Translations under genes and position numbers: made by a program
Notes under the pieces: generated by a model
What the model was told of the DNA's origin: nothing
Database searches by the model: none
What the model saw: only the letters and a program-made list of their open reading frames with translations
Shown: positions 43,027-52,239 of the stretch, one piece after another
Numbering within the stretch: position 1 is the first letter of the stretch
Layout of the letters: every line of letters starts with the position of its first letter
DNA from: Oribacterium parvum ACB1
GTDB lineage: Bacteria; Bacillota; Clostridia; Lachnospirales; Lachnospiraceae
Assembly: GCF_000238055.2 (NCBI RefSeq)
Contig: NZ_KE148312.1
Location: 2,166,501-2,230,500 of the forward strand
Reading direction: 5' to 3'
DNA length: 64,000 nt

Positions 43027-44532
43027 TTACTTCATCATCATCATTGCCAAAGACAATACGACGATATTCGCAATACCAATTGCAACAAAGAGCTTTAATC
43101 CCCACTTCATATAGGTCTTTAACTCTACCTTAGCTGCACCAAGTCCTCCCATAACAACACCGGAGGTCGGAGTGAAAAGGTTAATCAAACCGCAACCTGC
43201 AGAGAATACAGCAACCATAACGGATGCATTAAATCCAAGAGCATTTGCAAGACCTCCCATTACCGGGATGGAGAAACCTGCCAATCCGGAAGTAGAGGGA
43301 ACCAGGAAGCTGAGCACTAAGTAAATGATGTAGGAAAGCGGAGCAAATATGAAGCCCGGAACTCCTCTAAGCATACTTGCAGACTTGTCCAAAATCCAGA
43401 AGTCCATATGTGTTGCCTTCATCACTACCGTAATACCACGTGCTACCGCAATAACAATAGCTACGGAAAGAAGATCTTTCGCCCCATCAAGGTAAGTATT
43501 GATGAATTCGTTTTCCGACATTCTTGCCATAACAGCAATAATAACGCTGGCAAATGTAAACCAAGCAGCCAATTCCGCAAAGTACCACTGTCCAAGAGGA
43601 ACCCCGGTCAAGAAATCAGACCAGCCCAGTGCCGCAAGATAAGATTCTTCATTGCCTCCAAAGGTAATATCCTGATAAGAAATCAGGGATGCTATCATAA
43701 CCGCAAAGGAAATTGCAAATACAATCAGCACCGCCTTATGCTTTCCGGTAAACTCCAGAGTCTGTCCATCATCCTTTGTGAAGTACTCCTTCATGTCCTG
43801 CTGTTCCTGTAAGGAAAGAATGGTGGAGCCTTTATCAGCCTTTACTTTTCTTGCATAGCCCAGCACGAAGAAAATAGCGATAAGGAGTGAGGTTATCCAA
43901 AGAGCAAAACCGAGAATCATAATAGTTGTACTACTATACGGAACATTTACGCTCTGTAATGCAGACGTTGCTGCCCCTGTAGCGAAGGGGTTAATTGTGG
44001 ATCCTAAAACACCACAGCCCGCGCCGAGCAGAACAGTTGCTACAGCAACGATGGTATCAAAGCCGGCCGCTACAAGAGCGGTAGTAATCAGAGCATAGAA
44101 ACCGATGGTCTCTTCTGCCATTCCGTAGGTAGAACCGCCGATAGAGAAAAGAATCATCAAAATAACAATTAAAACTTCTTCCCTACCGTGCATCTTTTTA
44201 ACCAGATGATATACACCGGCTTCAAGAGCACCGGTCTTCATCACAACACCGATAAAACCACCGATAGATACGATAAACACAATTAAGTCAGCCGCATCCA
44301 CAAATCCATTAGGATATGCCATGAAGAAGTTGCTTAATTTAGCTCCTACCACGGTTACGGTACCACCGTCAGCAACGGTCTGAACCAAGTCCCCATACTT
44401 ATCGGGATTCAAACCTGCAATAAGATCATTGCTGATTGGTTGTCCGTTCAAAAGAACGGAAATAATACATAAAACTGCTAAAATAATAAATAAAATACTA
44501 AATGCTGTTAGAGATTGTTTTTTCGCTTTCAC
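43027..44532 (-). CDS. YfcC-family membrane transporter, probable arginine/ornithine exchanger
   Basis: About 501 residues with a dozen membrane helices, of the YfcC/DcuC-like (ArsB/NhaD superfamily) type: GGFIGVVMKTGALEAGVYHLVKK, GGSTYGMAEETIGFYAL and SGLAGFSIPVMGGLA are family-like blocks. Such carriers replace ArcD in many Firmicute arginine deiminase operons, exchanging arginine for ornithine; here that is inferred from position as fourth gene after arcC. Start is uncertain: I prefer GTG at 44532, just before the first helix and after AAGGGGGG, over GTG at 44589, which would overlap arcC by 29 bases. Confidence 0.85.
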   Translation of the reverse strand: MKAKKQSLTAFSILFIILAVLCIISVLLNGQPISNDLIAGLNPDKYGDLVQTVADGGTVTVVGAKLSNFFMAYPNGFVDAADLIVFIVSIGGFIGVVMKTGALEAGVYHLVKKMHGREEVLIVILMILFSIGGSTYGMAEETIGFYALITTALVAAGFDTIVAVATVLLGAGCGVLGSTINPFATGAATSALQSVNVPYSSTTIMILGFALWITSLLIAIFFVLGYARKVKADKGSTILSLQEQQDMKEYFTKDDGQTLEFTGKHKAVLIVFAISFAVMIASLISYQDITFGGNEESYLAALGWSDFLTGVPLGQWYFAELAAWFTFASVIIAVMARMSENEFINTYLDGAKDLLSVAIVIAVARGITVVMKATHMDFWILDKSASMLRGVPGFIFAPLSYIIYLVLSFLVPSTSGLAGFSIPVMGGLANALGFNASVMVAVFSAGCGLINLFTPTSGVVMGGLGAAKVELKTYMKWGLKLFVAIGIANIVVLSLAMMMMK

Positions 44533-44560
44533 AGAAACACTATCCCCCCTTCTGCTTTTT

Positions 44561-45499
44561 TTATTTAGTAATAATGGTGCCTGTTTCACCCTTTAAAGCA
44601 AGAGCAGCCTTCTGTAAGGAAGTAATAAGAGCGGTTCCTCCGTTTGTATTATTCTTGACAAATTCCATGCAAGACTGAACCTTAGGCAGCATACTGCCCG
44701 GCGCAAACTGCTTTTCAGCAATATACTGTTCAGCCTCGGAAAGACTCATGGTTGGAAGTTCCTTCTGATCCGGTTTGTTGTAATTGATACAAACACGGTC
44801 TACTGCAGTCAGAATAATGAGCATATCCGCTCCAATCGACTCAGCAAGCAATGCGCTGGAACGATCCTTATCGATAACCGCTGCAACTCCCTTTAAGCCT
44901 TCCGCTGTTTCCACAACCGGAATTCCGCCACCACCGACTGTAATGACAATGTCACCTGCCTTTACAAGCTGCTCAACAACCTTGAGCTCAACGATACGCT
45001 GTGGAATTGGTGAGGGAACCACACGACGATATCCTCGTCCTGCATCCTCCACAAAGGTAAATCCCTTCTCTGCCGCAATTTTGTCGGCTTCTTCTTTAGT
45101 ATAGAAGCTGCCTACAGGCTTTGTCGGCTTTGCAAATCCGGGATCTTTCTCATCTACAACAACCTGGGTAATAATGGAAGCACATTCCTTATCCATGTGA
45201 CGAGCCTTCAATTCCTTCTGAATAGCCTGCTGTAAATGGTATCCGATATATCCCTGAGACATTGCTCCACATTCCGGGAACGGCATGAACGGAGTATTTC
45301 CTCCCTTAGTACTGGAAAATTCCATTGCAAGGTTAATCATGCCGACCTGTGGTCCATTACCATGTCCTACAATCACTTCGTATCCTGCTTCAGACAAGTC
45401 TACAATTGTCTTTGCGGTGTGACGAACTAAGTCAAGTTGCTCTTCGGGGGTATTGCCTAAGGCATTTCCCCCGAGAGCTACAACAATACGTTTTGCCAT
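44561..45499 (-). CDS. arcC: Carbamate kinase
   Basis: Last step of the arginine deiminase pathway: carbamoyl phosphate plus ADP gives ATP, CO2 and ammonia. The 312 residues hold MAKRIVVALGGNALGN at the N-terminus, GHGNGPQVGMINLA, GYIGYHLQQAI, ITVGGGGIPV and AVIDKDRSSALLAE, all family signatures of this amino-acid-kinase-fold enzyme. Co-transcribed with the upstream ornithine carbamoyltransferase (11-base gap). Confidence 0.97.
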   Translation of the reverse strand: MAKRIVVALGGNALGNTPEEQLDLVRHTAKTIVDLSEAGYEVIVGHGNGPQVGMINLAMEFSSTKGGNTPFMPFPECGAMSQGYIGYHLQQAIQKELKARHMDKECASIITQVVVDEKDPGFAKPTKPVGSFYTKEEADKIAAEKGFTFVEDAGRGYRRVVPSPIPQRIVELKVVEQLVKAGDIVITVGGGGIPVVETAEGLKGVAAVIDKDRSSALLAESIGADMLIILTAVDRVCINYNKPDQKELPTMSLSEAEQYIAEKQFAPGSMLPKVQSCMEFVKNNTNGGTALITSLQKAALALKGETGTIITK

Positions 45500-45510
45500 G
45501 CTCTACTCTC

Positions 45511-46503
45511 CTACTTTAAGGTTGCATACATCACTGCTTTAATGGTATGCATACGATTCTCCGCTTCATCAAACTGTCTTGCCTGCTTTCCAAGGAAGAC
45601 ATCATCCGTTACTTCCATAGCCTCTAAGCCATACTTCTGGTAAATATTTTCACCAATGGTGGTATTGCGGTCATGGAAGGAAGGTAAGCAATGCAGGAAA
45701 ATAGCATGCTGATTAGCCATAGCCATAACTTCTTTATTTACCTGATACGGACGAAGAAGCTTGATTCTGCTCTCCCACAGTTCTTCCGGCTCACCCATAG
45801 AAAGCCAGATATCGGTATAAAGTACATCAGCTCCCTTTGCACCAATCTTCACATCATCCGTTAATTCAATCTCTGCGCCTGTGTCTTTCGCTACTTCTCT
45901 GCATTTTGCAACAAGGTCGTCGGAAGGCATCAAATCCTTCGGTCCGCATGCACAGAAGTGCATTCCGAGCTTAGCACAAACAATCATTAAAGAGTTAGCT
46001 ACGTTATTTCTTGCGTCTCCAAAGAATGTTAACTTACGGCCTCTTACATCGCCAAACTCTTCCTTTACAGTAAGAATATCCGCAAGCATCTGTGTCGGAT
46101 GATACAAATCGGTTAATCCGTTCCATACAGGAACACCGGAATACTTTGCAAGTTCCTCTACTACCTTCTGCTCATATCCGCGGTACTCGATACCGTCATA
46201 CATACGACCCAATACCTTAGCGGTATCTTCCAGAGACTCCTTCTTGCCCATCTGGGATGATCCCGAATCAAGGAAGGTAACACCCATTCCCAAATCACGA
46301 GCTCCTACTTCAAATGCACAACGTGTTCTGGTAGAAGTCTTCTCAAAAAGCAATACAACCTGCTTGCCCTTCAGATAACTGTGGTCTACACCGTTTGCTT
46401 TTAATCTCTTGAACTCGGCAGAGAGCTCTAAGAAATATCTAATCTCATCCGGTGTATAATCCAGCAAAGTCAAGAAGCTTCTTCCTCTTACATTAACGCC
46501 CAT
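45511..46503 (-). CDS. arcB: Ornithine carbamoyltransferase, catabolic
   Basis: Splits citrulline with phosphate into ornithine and carbamoyl phosphate in this operon context. The 330 residues show the carbamoyl-phosphate motif FEKTSTRTRCAFE (STRT), the ornithine-binding region with DPGxSQMGKKES-like SGSSQMGKKESLEDTA, LTDLYHPTQMLAD and HCLPSFHD. The enzyme family is shared with biosynthetic ArgF; catabolic use is inferred from arcA and arcC on either side. Confidence 0.96.
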   Translation of the reverse strand: MGVNVRGRSFLTLLDYTPDEIRYFLELSAEFKRLKANGVDHSYLKGKQVVLLFEKTSTRTRCAFEVGARDLGMGVTFLDSGSSQMGKKESLEDTAKVLGRMYDGIEYRGYEQKVVEELAKYSGVPVWNGLTDLYHPTQMLADILTVKEEFGDVRGRKLTFFGDARNNVANSLMIVCAKLGMHFCACGPKDLMPSDDLVAKCREVAKDTGAEIELTDDVKIGAKGADVLYTDIWLSMGEPEELWESRIKLLRPYQVNKEVMAMANQHAIFLHCLPSFHDRNTTIGENIYQKYGLEAMEVTDDVFLGKQARQFDEAENRMHTIKAVMYATLK

Positions 46504-46539
46504 AGTTAATTCCCTTTCTCTTCTACATTATCGCACTAC

Positions 46540-47769
46540 TTAGTCTTCACGAATAAGTGGCATGGACATACATCTGGGGCCGCCACGTCCTACACATAAG
46601 TTCGATGCTTCGAGCTCCAATACGGTAAATCCATTCTCTTTCAAGTACTTGTTCGTAACGTAGTTTCGCTTGTAAACAATAATCTTTCCGGGAGCAATAG
46701 TCAAGGTATTTGAACCATCATTCCACTGCTCTCTCTCTGCTGCAAGTGCATCTCCTGCACCGCAGGGGAACAAGCGAACCTTCGGCAGACCCATAAACTT
46801 AGCCAGAATTTCTTCCAACTTTCCGGTATGCTCTTCAATCTTCACATCATGCTTTGCTGCATCCTTTGTGATTGCGAAAACCTGTAAGGTTCCCATAATT
46901 CCCGGGTGAATAGTAAATGCATCGGTATCAATCTGTGTAAATACGGTATCCAAGTGCATGAAAGCACGAGAATTCGGAATATTGAAAGCGAGGATAGTCT
47001 CGATCTTGTTTCCTTCATTCTCGTAGAACATCTTCATAGCCAAATCCTGAATGGCTTCTGCCTGTGTTCTCTGAGAGATACCGATAAAGAGTAATTTTTC
47101 ATTTACGTTCAATACATCGCCACCCTCAATATGGAAATGATTGTTACGACCATAAAGATCGGGAACATTTCCTGCAAACTCAGGATGATATTTAAAAATA
47201 TAATCCGCATATATGGTCTCGCGATTTCTTGTTACAGAATACATTCTGTTGATAACGGCACCATTTCCTACTGATGCAAACGGATCACGAGTAAAATAAA
47301 GGTTCGGCATCGGATTTACAAGAAGATGAGATGCAGTCTCGATTCTGTCTACCAAGAAATTCGTATGAATCTCACCAAGCTCGGAGAAGGTAATTCCGGC
47401 CATCGTCTTCAGAACGAGTTCCTTGTTGTTCTTGAATTTTGCTAAAAAATCTTTGATGATTTTGTGGTACACTGCTGTATGAACTCCGGACTCTTCCAAC
47501 CACTGATCCAAGAACTTCTCCTTGATTTCCGGATGGGCATCCAGTGTTTCAGCCATCAAATCTTCAAGGTAAACAACCTCAACACCATTGTCTCGTAAAA
47601 TCTGTGCAAAACGATCATGCTCAAGCTGTGCCTCGGCAAGATCAGGGATATCATCAAACAGTAACTCTCCTAAGGTATCCGGAGTTAAGTTCAATAATTC
47701 GTCACCCGGCCTGTGAAGCAATACTTTTTTGAGTGTCTTAATCTCACTCGTTACATGAATATTGGACAT
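46540..47769 (-). CDS. arcA: Arginine deiminase
   Basis: Hydrolyses arginine to citrulline and ammonia, first step of the ADI pathway, giving ATP and acid resistance. 409 residues from ATG at 47769 (MSNIHVTSEI) with AAGGAGG seven bases upstream; the frame is open to 47844 without a ribosome binding site. Guanidino-modifying signatures: FTRDPFASVG, HIEGGDVLN, MHLDTVFT and the nucleophile Cys in GRGGPRCMSMPL at the C-terminus. Leads the operon arcA–arcB–arcC–yfcC. Confidence 0.98.
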   Translation of the reverse strand: MSNIHVTSEIKTLKKVLLHRPGDELLNLTPDTLGELLFDDIPDLAEAQLEHDRFAQILRDNGVEVVYLEDLMAETLDAHPEIKEKFLDQWLEESGVHTAVYHKIIKDFLAKFKNNKELVLKTMAGITFSELGEIHTNFLVDRIETASHLLVNPMPNLYFTRDPFASVGNGAVINRMYSVTRNRETIYADYIFKYHPEFAGNVPDLYGRNNHFHIEGGDVLNVNEKLLFIGISQRTQAEAIQDLAMKMFYENEGNKIETILAFNIPNSRAFMHLDTVFTQIDTDAFTIHPGIMGTLQVFAITKDAAKHDVKIEEHTGKLEEILAKFMGLPKVRLFPCGAGDALAAEREQWNDGSNTLTIAPGKIIVYKRNYVTNKYLKENGFTVLELEASNLCVGRGGPRCMSMPLIRED

Positions 47770-48233
47770 GCTTTTCCTCCTTAAATAAAAATTGATTTCC
47801 ATAAGCCCATACCGCGCGCCAGAAATGGATTTACTTTTAATCAATAATTAACCTTTTGTAAGGTTTTTTCGGTAACATGCTAAAGTTGTACATAAAAAAG
47901 TGCATCAACTCTTCCCTAATTGTAAACTTATTATTTAATAAGCATGGTAAATATGCGGCAAAATTTTTGTATTTTTCTGCATAGTTTTATAATAATGCGA
48001 AATATTTTACCGTTATATAACTGAATTTTGTTCATAAAGCATATAATAAGCTTCCCACTCCTTTGACATCTCAGCAATTATTATAAATAAAAATATTTGA
48101 ATTATATAATAGAAATCTTCGATAAAATTTTATCTGTATTCCGTTTTGGAAAATTCTATCCTACAGAAAATCTTCCGTAGCTAAAAATTTTTCGTATCTA
48201 GAAATCTTCCATGCCAAAAAATTTTTTCTGCAT
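47770..48233. other. AT-rich regulatory region upstream of arcA
   Basis: About 460 bases without a gene. I see several dyads: AACCTT/AAGGTT (47850–47865), AGTTG…CAACT (47884–47910), GCAT…ATGC at about 47979–47998, and TGAA-CAAAA-TTCA (48022–48034), which is one base short of an ARG box (TGAAT-N4-ATTCA). Promoter hexamers are not clear. Three related AGAAA(A)TCTTC elements lie at 48111, 48165 and 48200. An ArgR or AraC-type activator site is plausible. Confidence 0.5.
48111..48228. repeat. Three imperfect repeats AGAAATCTTC…AAAAATTTT
   Basis: Units begin at 48111, 48165 and 48200; each has AGAAA(A)TCTTC followed 6–8 bases later by an A-run then T-run (AAAAATTTT). Spacing is 54 and 35 bases. 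They lie between the terminator at 48234 and the arcA leader, with no gene. Confidence 0.5.
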
Positions 48234-48287
48234 AAAAAAACCATTTCATACAGGATATGCAGAACTGCTTCCTATTATGAAATGGTT
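48234..48287 (-). terminator. Terminator after the coiled-coil membrane protein gene
   Basis: Twelve-base stem AACCATTTCATA (48239–48250) / TATGAAATGGTT (48276–48287), with inner AGGA/TCCT and GCAG/CTGC, then seven T leftward. Confidence 0.85.
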
Positions 48288-48380
48288 CCCTACTACTTTT
48301 AATGGTTAAACATAGGATTGAAAGGATTGGGTTATACATCCGAATAATTTCGCTATAGATTTCAATACTCAAGCCAATTT

Positions 48381-49481
48381 TTAAATGCTCGCTTTTTCTT
48401 CTTCCAATTTCAGAATGGTCTCTGTCAAACTCTTTGCTTCTCCCTTCTGCAGAATAAGAATCATGGCTTCTATATCATCGAGATTCATATGTTTCTTTCC
48501 GATATATTGTTCAACCTCCTTGGATAATCCAAGAGCCTTCTCCCGCTCTAACGTTTCAAGTTCAACACGTTCCTTCGTACTTTCCTGCCATTCTGCCTTG
48601 AGAGCTTCTAAATGCTCCTTCTCGGCATTTTCAATCTCATCCTTAATGATTTCCTTGCTAACCGTTTCGAAGTTATGAAGGGCATTTTGCTTTTGGGCAA
48701 TGAAATCATTTCTTTCCTGTGTCAATCTAGCAATTTCATCGTCATACTCGGTAAGGTTATAATGTCCGTCATCCGAGTCTTTCCGAATCTCTTTTGCCAA
48801 AGCCAAAATCGATTTTTTATTTTTCAGGATTCTTTTCCGGATAGAAACGCTTTGTTTTACTACTTCCCTGAATTTTCCGACTGTACGATTTCCCACAAGG
48901 ACATAGAGACCTCCGAAAATAAAAATATCCACTAAATAAATCCCCACCAAAAAGAGGATTCCTCTTTCCCTCAATAAGAAGAAATACAATCCGAGAGGAA
49001 TTGCGGCAAAGAAGAAAAGGAATAGAAAAATCAAGCACAAAAACTCAGCAAATCCAACAGGCTTATACAAAACGGCAAAGAGTTTTCGGGAAATAAACAT
49101 AGGAGCACCTTCCCTCTTACAAATCCCTTGCATCTGTCGCTTTAATTCTTTGTTTTCCTGCTTAAGCGGTGCCGTTTCCTCTGCAATGCGCTCTTTTATT
49201 CCCTTATTCTTTGCACTTTCTCTTTCACTCTGTGCTTTCTTTACTTTACCGCTACTCTGTTCAATCTTCTCATCGTAGGACTGCTCCAGTTCCTTCTGTC
49301 TTTCTTTAATTGTTTTTTCAATTTTTTCCGTTACTGCAGCTCTGTCTCTTTCATATACCTGCTTTGTCTCTTTCTCTTTCTCCAATGACACTTGCAAGTT
49401 CTCTTGAATTCTTTGAAAATTGATTAATAATTCCTTTGACTGTTCTAAAAAAGCTTGAGGATTCTCTGTTTCCAGTCCCAT
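48381..49481 (-). CDS. Coiled-coil protein with two central membrane helices, function unknown
   Basis: Unrecognised, 366 residues. Long coiled coil (about 10–120; EQSYDEKIEQSSGKVKKAQSE and similar heptads), two membrane helices close together (about 146–170 and 178–198) joined by a short RER turn, then a second coiled coil (about 205–366). The ends therefore lie on the same, presumably cytoplasmic, side, giving two long rods on a hairpin anchor. No enzyme motif. ATG at 49481 has GGGGGAAAATGGG context. It is transcribed alone, with a terminator at 48234–48287. A scaffold or membrane-linked filament protein is possible; that is inference. Confidence 0.75.
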   Translation of the reverse strand: MGLETENPQAFLEQSKELLINFQRIQENLQVSLEKEKETKQVYERDRAAVTEKIEKTIKERQKELEQSYDEKIEQSSGKVKKAQSERESAKNKGIKERIAEETAPLKQENKELKRQMQGICKREGAPMFISRKLFAVLYKPVGFAEFLCLIFLFLFFFAAIPLGLYFFLLRERGILFLVGIYLVDIFIFGGLYVLVGNRTVGKFREVVKQSVSIRKRILKNKKSILALAKEIRKDSDDGHYNLTEYDDEIARLTQERNDFIAQKQNALHNFETVSKEIIKDEIENAEKEHLEALKAEWQESTKERVELETLEREKALGLSKEVEQYIGKKHMNLDDIEAMILILQKGEAKSLTETILKLEEEKASI

Positions 49482-49634
49482 TTTCCCCCTCCGATTTCTG
49501 ATCTTCTATTCTTAATTCCATCTTTTATTACTGTCTTTATAACGTTTTATTTATAGCATAGACCTGTATTTCTTACAACGAAATATAATAGACTTTTTAA
49601 CTATTCCGGATAGGAATCAAAAAATTATACTGCT

Positions 49635-50507
49635 TTATTCCTTTTCTTTACCGAAGAAAAAGCTGGAAACCGTTCCCGGACCGGTATGACAGGCAATCGT
49701 TCCGCCTATGTCAAAGATTTCAATACCTCCCTCCGGATGAAAGCGCTCTTCAATCCTTTCCAAAAGCTTCTTTGCATCCTCAAGGCACGCAGAGTGACTG
49801 ATAAAACATTTTTCCGAAGGAGTATATCCTTCCTTTTCCATCTTGGAAAGAATATTTTCTATAGCCTGTTTTTTTCCGCGTGCCTTTTCGATAGGCTTTA
49901 ATGTTCCTTCCTCCGTAATCTTTAGGACCGGACATATTTTTAAAAGCCCCCCGATAAAGCCTGCCGCCTTACTGACTCTTCCTCCCTGAATAAAAAAGCG
50001 AAGATCAGAGGTAAAGAAATAGCCATGCAGACGATTTCTCCATTTTTCCACTTCAGTACGAAGGCTCATCATATCGAGGCCTTTCTCTTTCAATTCATAA
50101 GCCTTATCTACCAAGAGACCATAGCCGCTGGAGGCCATGAGAGAATCCACTATTTCGATTTTTCTCTCCGGAAATTCTTCCAATAAAATGTCTTTTGCAA
50201 TATGGCAAGAGTTATAGGTACCGGACACTCCGCTGGAGAGGCAGATATGGAAGATATCCTGCCCTTTTTCTAGATATTTTCGAAAGCTGTCGATATATTC
50301 TTCCGTATTAACTTGCGTAGTCTGGCTTTTCTTTCCGGAAAGCATACGTTCAAAGAGTATTGCTTGAGAAATAGACGCATAGAAATCATCCTGATACGCC
50401 TCTCCCTCCAAGAAAAATTTTGCATAAACCAGATTAACGCCGTGTTCTTCCGCCCATCTCTTTCTTAAGTCCATGGTGGAGCAACAAGATAGTACATAAT
50501 GATCCAT
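49635..50507 (-). CDS. DegV family protein (fatty-acid-binding, FakB-like)
   Basis: EDD-fold lipid-binding protein, 290 residues from ATG at 50507 (MDHYVLSCCSTMDL) with GAAGGG upstream; an open extension to 50540 has no ribosome binding site. Conserved: the Ser/Thr-rich start SCCSTMDL, IFHICLSSGVSGTYNSC (the fatty-acid carboxylate-binding Ser loop), VDSLMASSGYGLLVDKA, and RFFIQGGRVSKAAGFIGGLLKICPVL (in part: GGRVSKAAGFIGGLL). Likely presents fatty acids to the FakA-type kinase encoded at 5819–7519. Confidence 0.92.
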   Translation of the reverse strand: MDHYVLSCCSTMDLRKRWAEEHGVNLVYAKFFLEGEAYQDDFYASISQAILFERMLSGKKSQTTQVNTEEYIDSFRKYLEKGQDIFHICLSSGVSGTYNSCHIAKDILLEEFPERKIEIVDSLMASSGYGLLVDKAYELKEKGLDMMSLRTEVEKWRNRLHGYFFTSDLRFFIQGGRVSKAAGFIGGLLKICPVLKITEEGTLKPIEKARGKKQAIENILSKMEKEGYTPSEKCFISHSACLEDAKKLLERIEERFHPEGGIEIFDIGGTIACHTGPGTVSSFFFGKEKE

Positions 50508-50559
50508 TTTTATCCCTTCTATTCTTTCCACTCTTTCCATTAAATCGAGTTAGGGGTTC

Positions 50560-52212
50560 TTACTCCCCCAGTACGTTACGGATTGCTACCGGCGTTCTGT
50601 AATTCCAACGATAAATGCGAATACCGGAACGACGAGATGCCGCGTTTACTACCTGTCCGTTTCCAATGTAGATTCCTACATGATTTACCACTCCTCTTCG
50701 GTTAGCATAGAAAATCAAATCTCCCGGCTTAATATTTTCACTGCTTACCTTCACACCGGTTTTAGCCTGCTCCCTGGATACTCTGGGTAAAGATACTCCA
50801 TATTTTCCCATAATCGTCTGTGTAAAGCCGGAACAGTCACAACCGTGCGTAAGCGAAGTTCCTCCCCATACATAGGGATTACCCACAAACTGACAAGCAA
50901 AGTTTACAAGATCACTTCTTCTCTTTGCAGCCTGATTAGCTCTGTCTTGTGCCGGACGGTAGCTGAGCGCTTCATAAAGAGCATAGCTCACGGATACATT
51001 ATTGTCTCTGGTAGAGACGAAGGCACCCTGTTCTCCTTCGTCATCATCCCCGGAGTCCAGTTCCAGCTGTACCCACCCATCCAACTGATTAATAACCGAA
51101 TACCTCTGGTCCTTGGTTATCTTCGTCCATGCCGAGGAATTTAAGTCAGCACTGGAACGCACATTTAAAGCATCGGTATTTACAATTGCCATTACTGTAG
51201 CATGCTCTACCGCAAGACTTTCCGCTTCCTTTCCTCTTGCCACAAGCTCAGCCTTTACATACCCCGTGATTCCACCGGATTCAATCTTTAGCCATCCGTT
51301 TTCCTCACCAAGTATATTTCCGCCGGCAAAGCTTGGAAACTTTCCGATAATATTTTCAATTCCTTTATCCTCGGGGCTTGAGCGGATGTTGATATAGTCC
51401 TGTGCCTTGGAAACCCCTAAATTGTCATACATATTTAGAACCTTTTGGCGAAGATTTAAGCTTCTTGCTTCATCTAAGCCATACTCCAAACGCACATTTT
51501 CCGATTTGGAAGAAATATAAGCTTCTTCCACCCCTTCCAAGGTATCTGCGGAAATTTTCAAAAAGTCCTTTCCGCTTCTGCTTAATACTATATAGCGCTC
51601 TCCCTTGGCGCAGGAAGAAAGTGTATTTCCATCCACAATTTCCGGGGTAGAACGAATACGAAGCTTATCGGCAAGAATGGTTACTCTGGGCGCCATATAC
51701 TCACGGGCCTTTTCCTTTGCTTCCTCCCCTTCCAGAAGATAGTTTTTTACAATATAGCCCTCTAAACCGCCGGAACGAACCTTCGCCCAGCCTGCCTTTC
51801 CTTCCACGTCGGATTCCAGCACTTCTACTCCCGCACCGTTTCGTAAAAGCCCTATGATATTGCGGATATCATTTTCATTGGTATCCGAACGGAAATTAAT
51901 ATAAGAATCACATTGAATCAAACCTAAATTCTGATATTGTTCAAGTGCTTCCTCCTGTTCCGTCTTAATCTTATCCTCTAATTTCAGCTTTAATGTTGAC
52001 TCTGATGCTTTTTCTGTCTCTCCCCCGGCAATTTCACCGGCGGAAAGAACCGAAGCCTTGTCCTCTTCTTTTTCAGACGGGTTTCCGGCTTTTTTGCAAG
52101 AATACAAAGAAAAAGACAGCGCTAAGAGCAAGACCAGCATAGATAAACGTCGAATTCCATTTTTTTTCTTCATCTTCATCATTTTTACCCGATTTTGTGA
52201 TTTATATTGCAT
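50560..52212 (-). CDS. Lipoprotein with SH3 repeats and NlpC/P60 peptidase domain
   Basis: Cell-wall hydrolase of the gamma-D-glutamyl-L-diamino-acid endopeptidase type, 550 residues. A hydrophobic signal ends with LYSC (Cys39), a lipobox, so the protein should be lipid-anchored outside. Four bacterial SH3-like units follow (about 95–160, 170–225, 265–325, 335–395), two containing the near-identical YINFRSD/YINIRSS motif. The C-terminal NlpC/P60 domain (about 430–550) has catalytic Cys in GCDCSGFTQ, His in NHVGIYIG and Asn in VVNAASRR as third residue. Start ATG 52212 is uncertain; ATGs at 52182–52173 nearer the signal core are possible. Confidence 0.9.
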   Translation of the reverse strand: MQYKSQNRVKMMKMKKKNGIRRLSMLVLLLALSFSLYSCKKAGNPSEKEEDKASVLSAGEIAGGETEKASESTLKLKLEDKIKTEQEEALEQYQNLGLIQCDSYINFRSDTNENDIRNIIGLLRNGAGVEVLESDVEGKAGWAKVRSGGLEGYIVKNYLLEGEEAKEKAREYMAPRVTILADKLRIRSTPEIVDGNTLSSCAKGERYIVLSRSGKDFLKISADTLEGVEEAYISSKSENVRLEYGLDEARSLNLRQKVLNMYDNLGVSKAQDYINIRSSPEDKGIENIIGKFPSFAGGNILGEENGWLKIESGGITGYVKAELVARGKEAESLAVEHATVMAIVNTDALNVRSSADLNSSAWTKITKDQRYSVINQLDGWVQLELDSGDDDEGEQGAFVSTRDNNVSVSYALYEALSYRPAQDRANQAAKRRSDLVNFACQFVGNPYVWGGTSLTHGCDCSGFTQTIMGKYGVSLPRVSREQAKTGVKVSSENIKPGDLIFYANRRGVVNHVGIYIGNGQVVNAASRRSGIRIYRWNYRTPVAIRNVLGE

Positions 52213-52239
52213 GGCTTTTATTCATCTCTTGTTTATTCA

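Noticed and set aside
48181-48372. 63-codon minus-strand frame
   Set aside because: It runs through the strong terminator hairpin at 48234–48287 and has no ribosome binding site.
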